This document shows positions 63,793 through 64,000 of a stretch of 64,000 bases of DNA, one piece after another (position 1 is the stretch's first letter; each line of letters begins with the position of its first letter). The stretch comes from Kiloniella spongiae (lineage in GTDB: Bacteria > Pseudomonadota > Alphaproteobacteria > Kiloniellales > Kiloniellaceae), in assembly GCF_001026905.1 (NCBI RefSeq), contig NZ_LAQL01000002.1:186001-250000 (forward strand), written 5' to 3'. A program made the translations under genes and the position numbers. Below the pieces are notes generated by a model. The model was not told where the DNA came from. It did no database searches and saw only the letters and a list, made by a program, of their open reading frames with translations.

Positions 63793-64000
63793 CGTTGTTA
63801 AATTCAACTACTTGGAAAAAATTTAAATCTTGAGAAGAAGCAATCTTATTAATACATTCAAAAGCGTCCCAATTCTCCTCCTCAAAGATAGCATAAATCA
63901 ATGGCCCCATACTACTCATGCCACTTGCCACACCATCAATTTGATTTAGTTTTTTGATCAACAATCCAACTTGATTTGGCTGATTTACGATTTCTCTACG
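63773..64000 (-). CDS. GHMP-kinase superfamily protein, C-terminal part (cut by window)
   Basis: The frame is open to the right edge; the 75 visible residues are the C-terminus and the ATG lies outside. GVASGMSSMGPLIYAIFEEE is the glycine/serine-rich motif 3 of GHMP kinases such as beta-RFAP synthase and pantoate kinase, where GxGQSSWGPxVYA is usual, and the chain ends with an N-N-G element (EFNNDGFKIA). It overlaps the start of the HAM1-kinase fusion gene, so the two are translationally coupled. Substrate unknown. Confidence 0.65.
   Translation of the reverse strand, partial: RREIVNQPNQVGLLIKKLNQIDGVASGMSSMGPLIYAIFEEENWDAFECINKIASSQDLNFFQVVEFNNDGFKIA

Larger units (their letters stand above)
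61017..64000. mobile_element. Left end of an integrative genetic element, continuing beyond the window
   Basis: Begins at the tRNA-Val 3' fragment, followed by a tyrosine recombinase gene facing inward and cargo genes on the other strand. The integrase uses AGA/AGG for most of its Arg codons, unlike the chromosomal genes before it. The other end, with a complete tRNA-Val(GAC) gene, should lie to the right of the window. Confidence 0.78.

Noticed and set aside
63773-63964. Reading the minus-strand frame at the right edge as a 63-residue complete protein
   Set aside because: Position 63964 is a TTG codon inside a frame that stays open to the window edge; the visible part is the C-terminus of a longer protein.
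1-64000. CRISPR arrays, rRNA genes or insertion sequences
   Set aside because: No regularly spaced repeats, rRNA-like sequence, transposase motifs or terminal inverted repeats were seen in reading the window.

Overview
The window is a stretch of alphaproteobacterial chromosome. The evidence is the set of lineage-typical genes: a TrcR-like DUF1013 regulator, a GapR-like DUF2312 protein, a DUF1465 (RcdA-like) protein, DUF1192, DUF1244, two DUF465/YdcH genes, a split-alpha NAD(P) transhydrogenase, a COQ9 homologue near rpsU, and zinc-free L31 and L36. Moderate GC and a marine-type gene set suggest a Rhodospirillales/Kiloniellales/Sneathiellales-like organism, but the exact taxon cannot be read from the sequence. 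No rRNA, complete tRNA or CRISPR array was seen.

Layout. 1-5.1 kb: the end of suhB, then an envelope module of an OmpA-like exported protein, a MotA/TolQ-like channel and a MotB/OmpA-like partner. 5.2-8.8 kb: an MsbA-like ABC exporter, rpmE, the DUF1465 gene, and a small heat-shock gene behind a well-formed ROSE-like RNA thermometer. 9-23 kb: 3-hydroxybutyrate dehydrogenase, an AEC carrier, a quinone oxidoreductase, trcR, prpE, ubiX between two YdcH-like genes, a GGDEF protein, purE-purK followed by an Nmad3 protein, coq9, def and rpsU. 23-42 kb: an Hsp70-like protein, the pntAA-pntAB-pntB operon, an ABC1 kinase, a cysteine-synthase-like enzyme, OmpW, PepF, an acyl-CoA ligase, a BCCT carrier, a 1161-residue MFS-acyltransferase-acyl-ACP synthetase fusion, and an AT-rich orphan secreted protein.

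42-60 kb: gapR, DUF1244, an N-formylglutamate amidohydrolase, glycerate kinase, RarD, and an ECF42-type sigma factor with its DGPF/YCII partner and two matching promoter motifs. Then come an epoxide-hydrolase-like enzyme divergent from a YafY/WYL regulator with a palindromic operator, glcDEF, rpmJ, a methyltransferase and three Tad-type pilus genes. Carbon flow through glycolate, glycerate, hydroxybutyrate and propionate is well represented.

60.97-64 kb: the 3' half of a tRNA-Val(GAC) gene directly abuts a tyrosine recombinase. This marks the end of an integrative element that runs off the right edge. Its first cargo is a GHMP-kinase-like gene, cut by the window, overlapping a gene for a HAM1-like nucleotide pyrophosphatase fused to a P-loop kinase. 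This nucleotide-metabolism pair on a mobile element is the best candidate here for an undescribed system.
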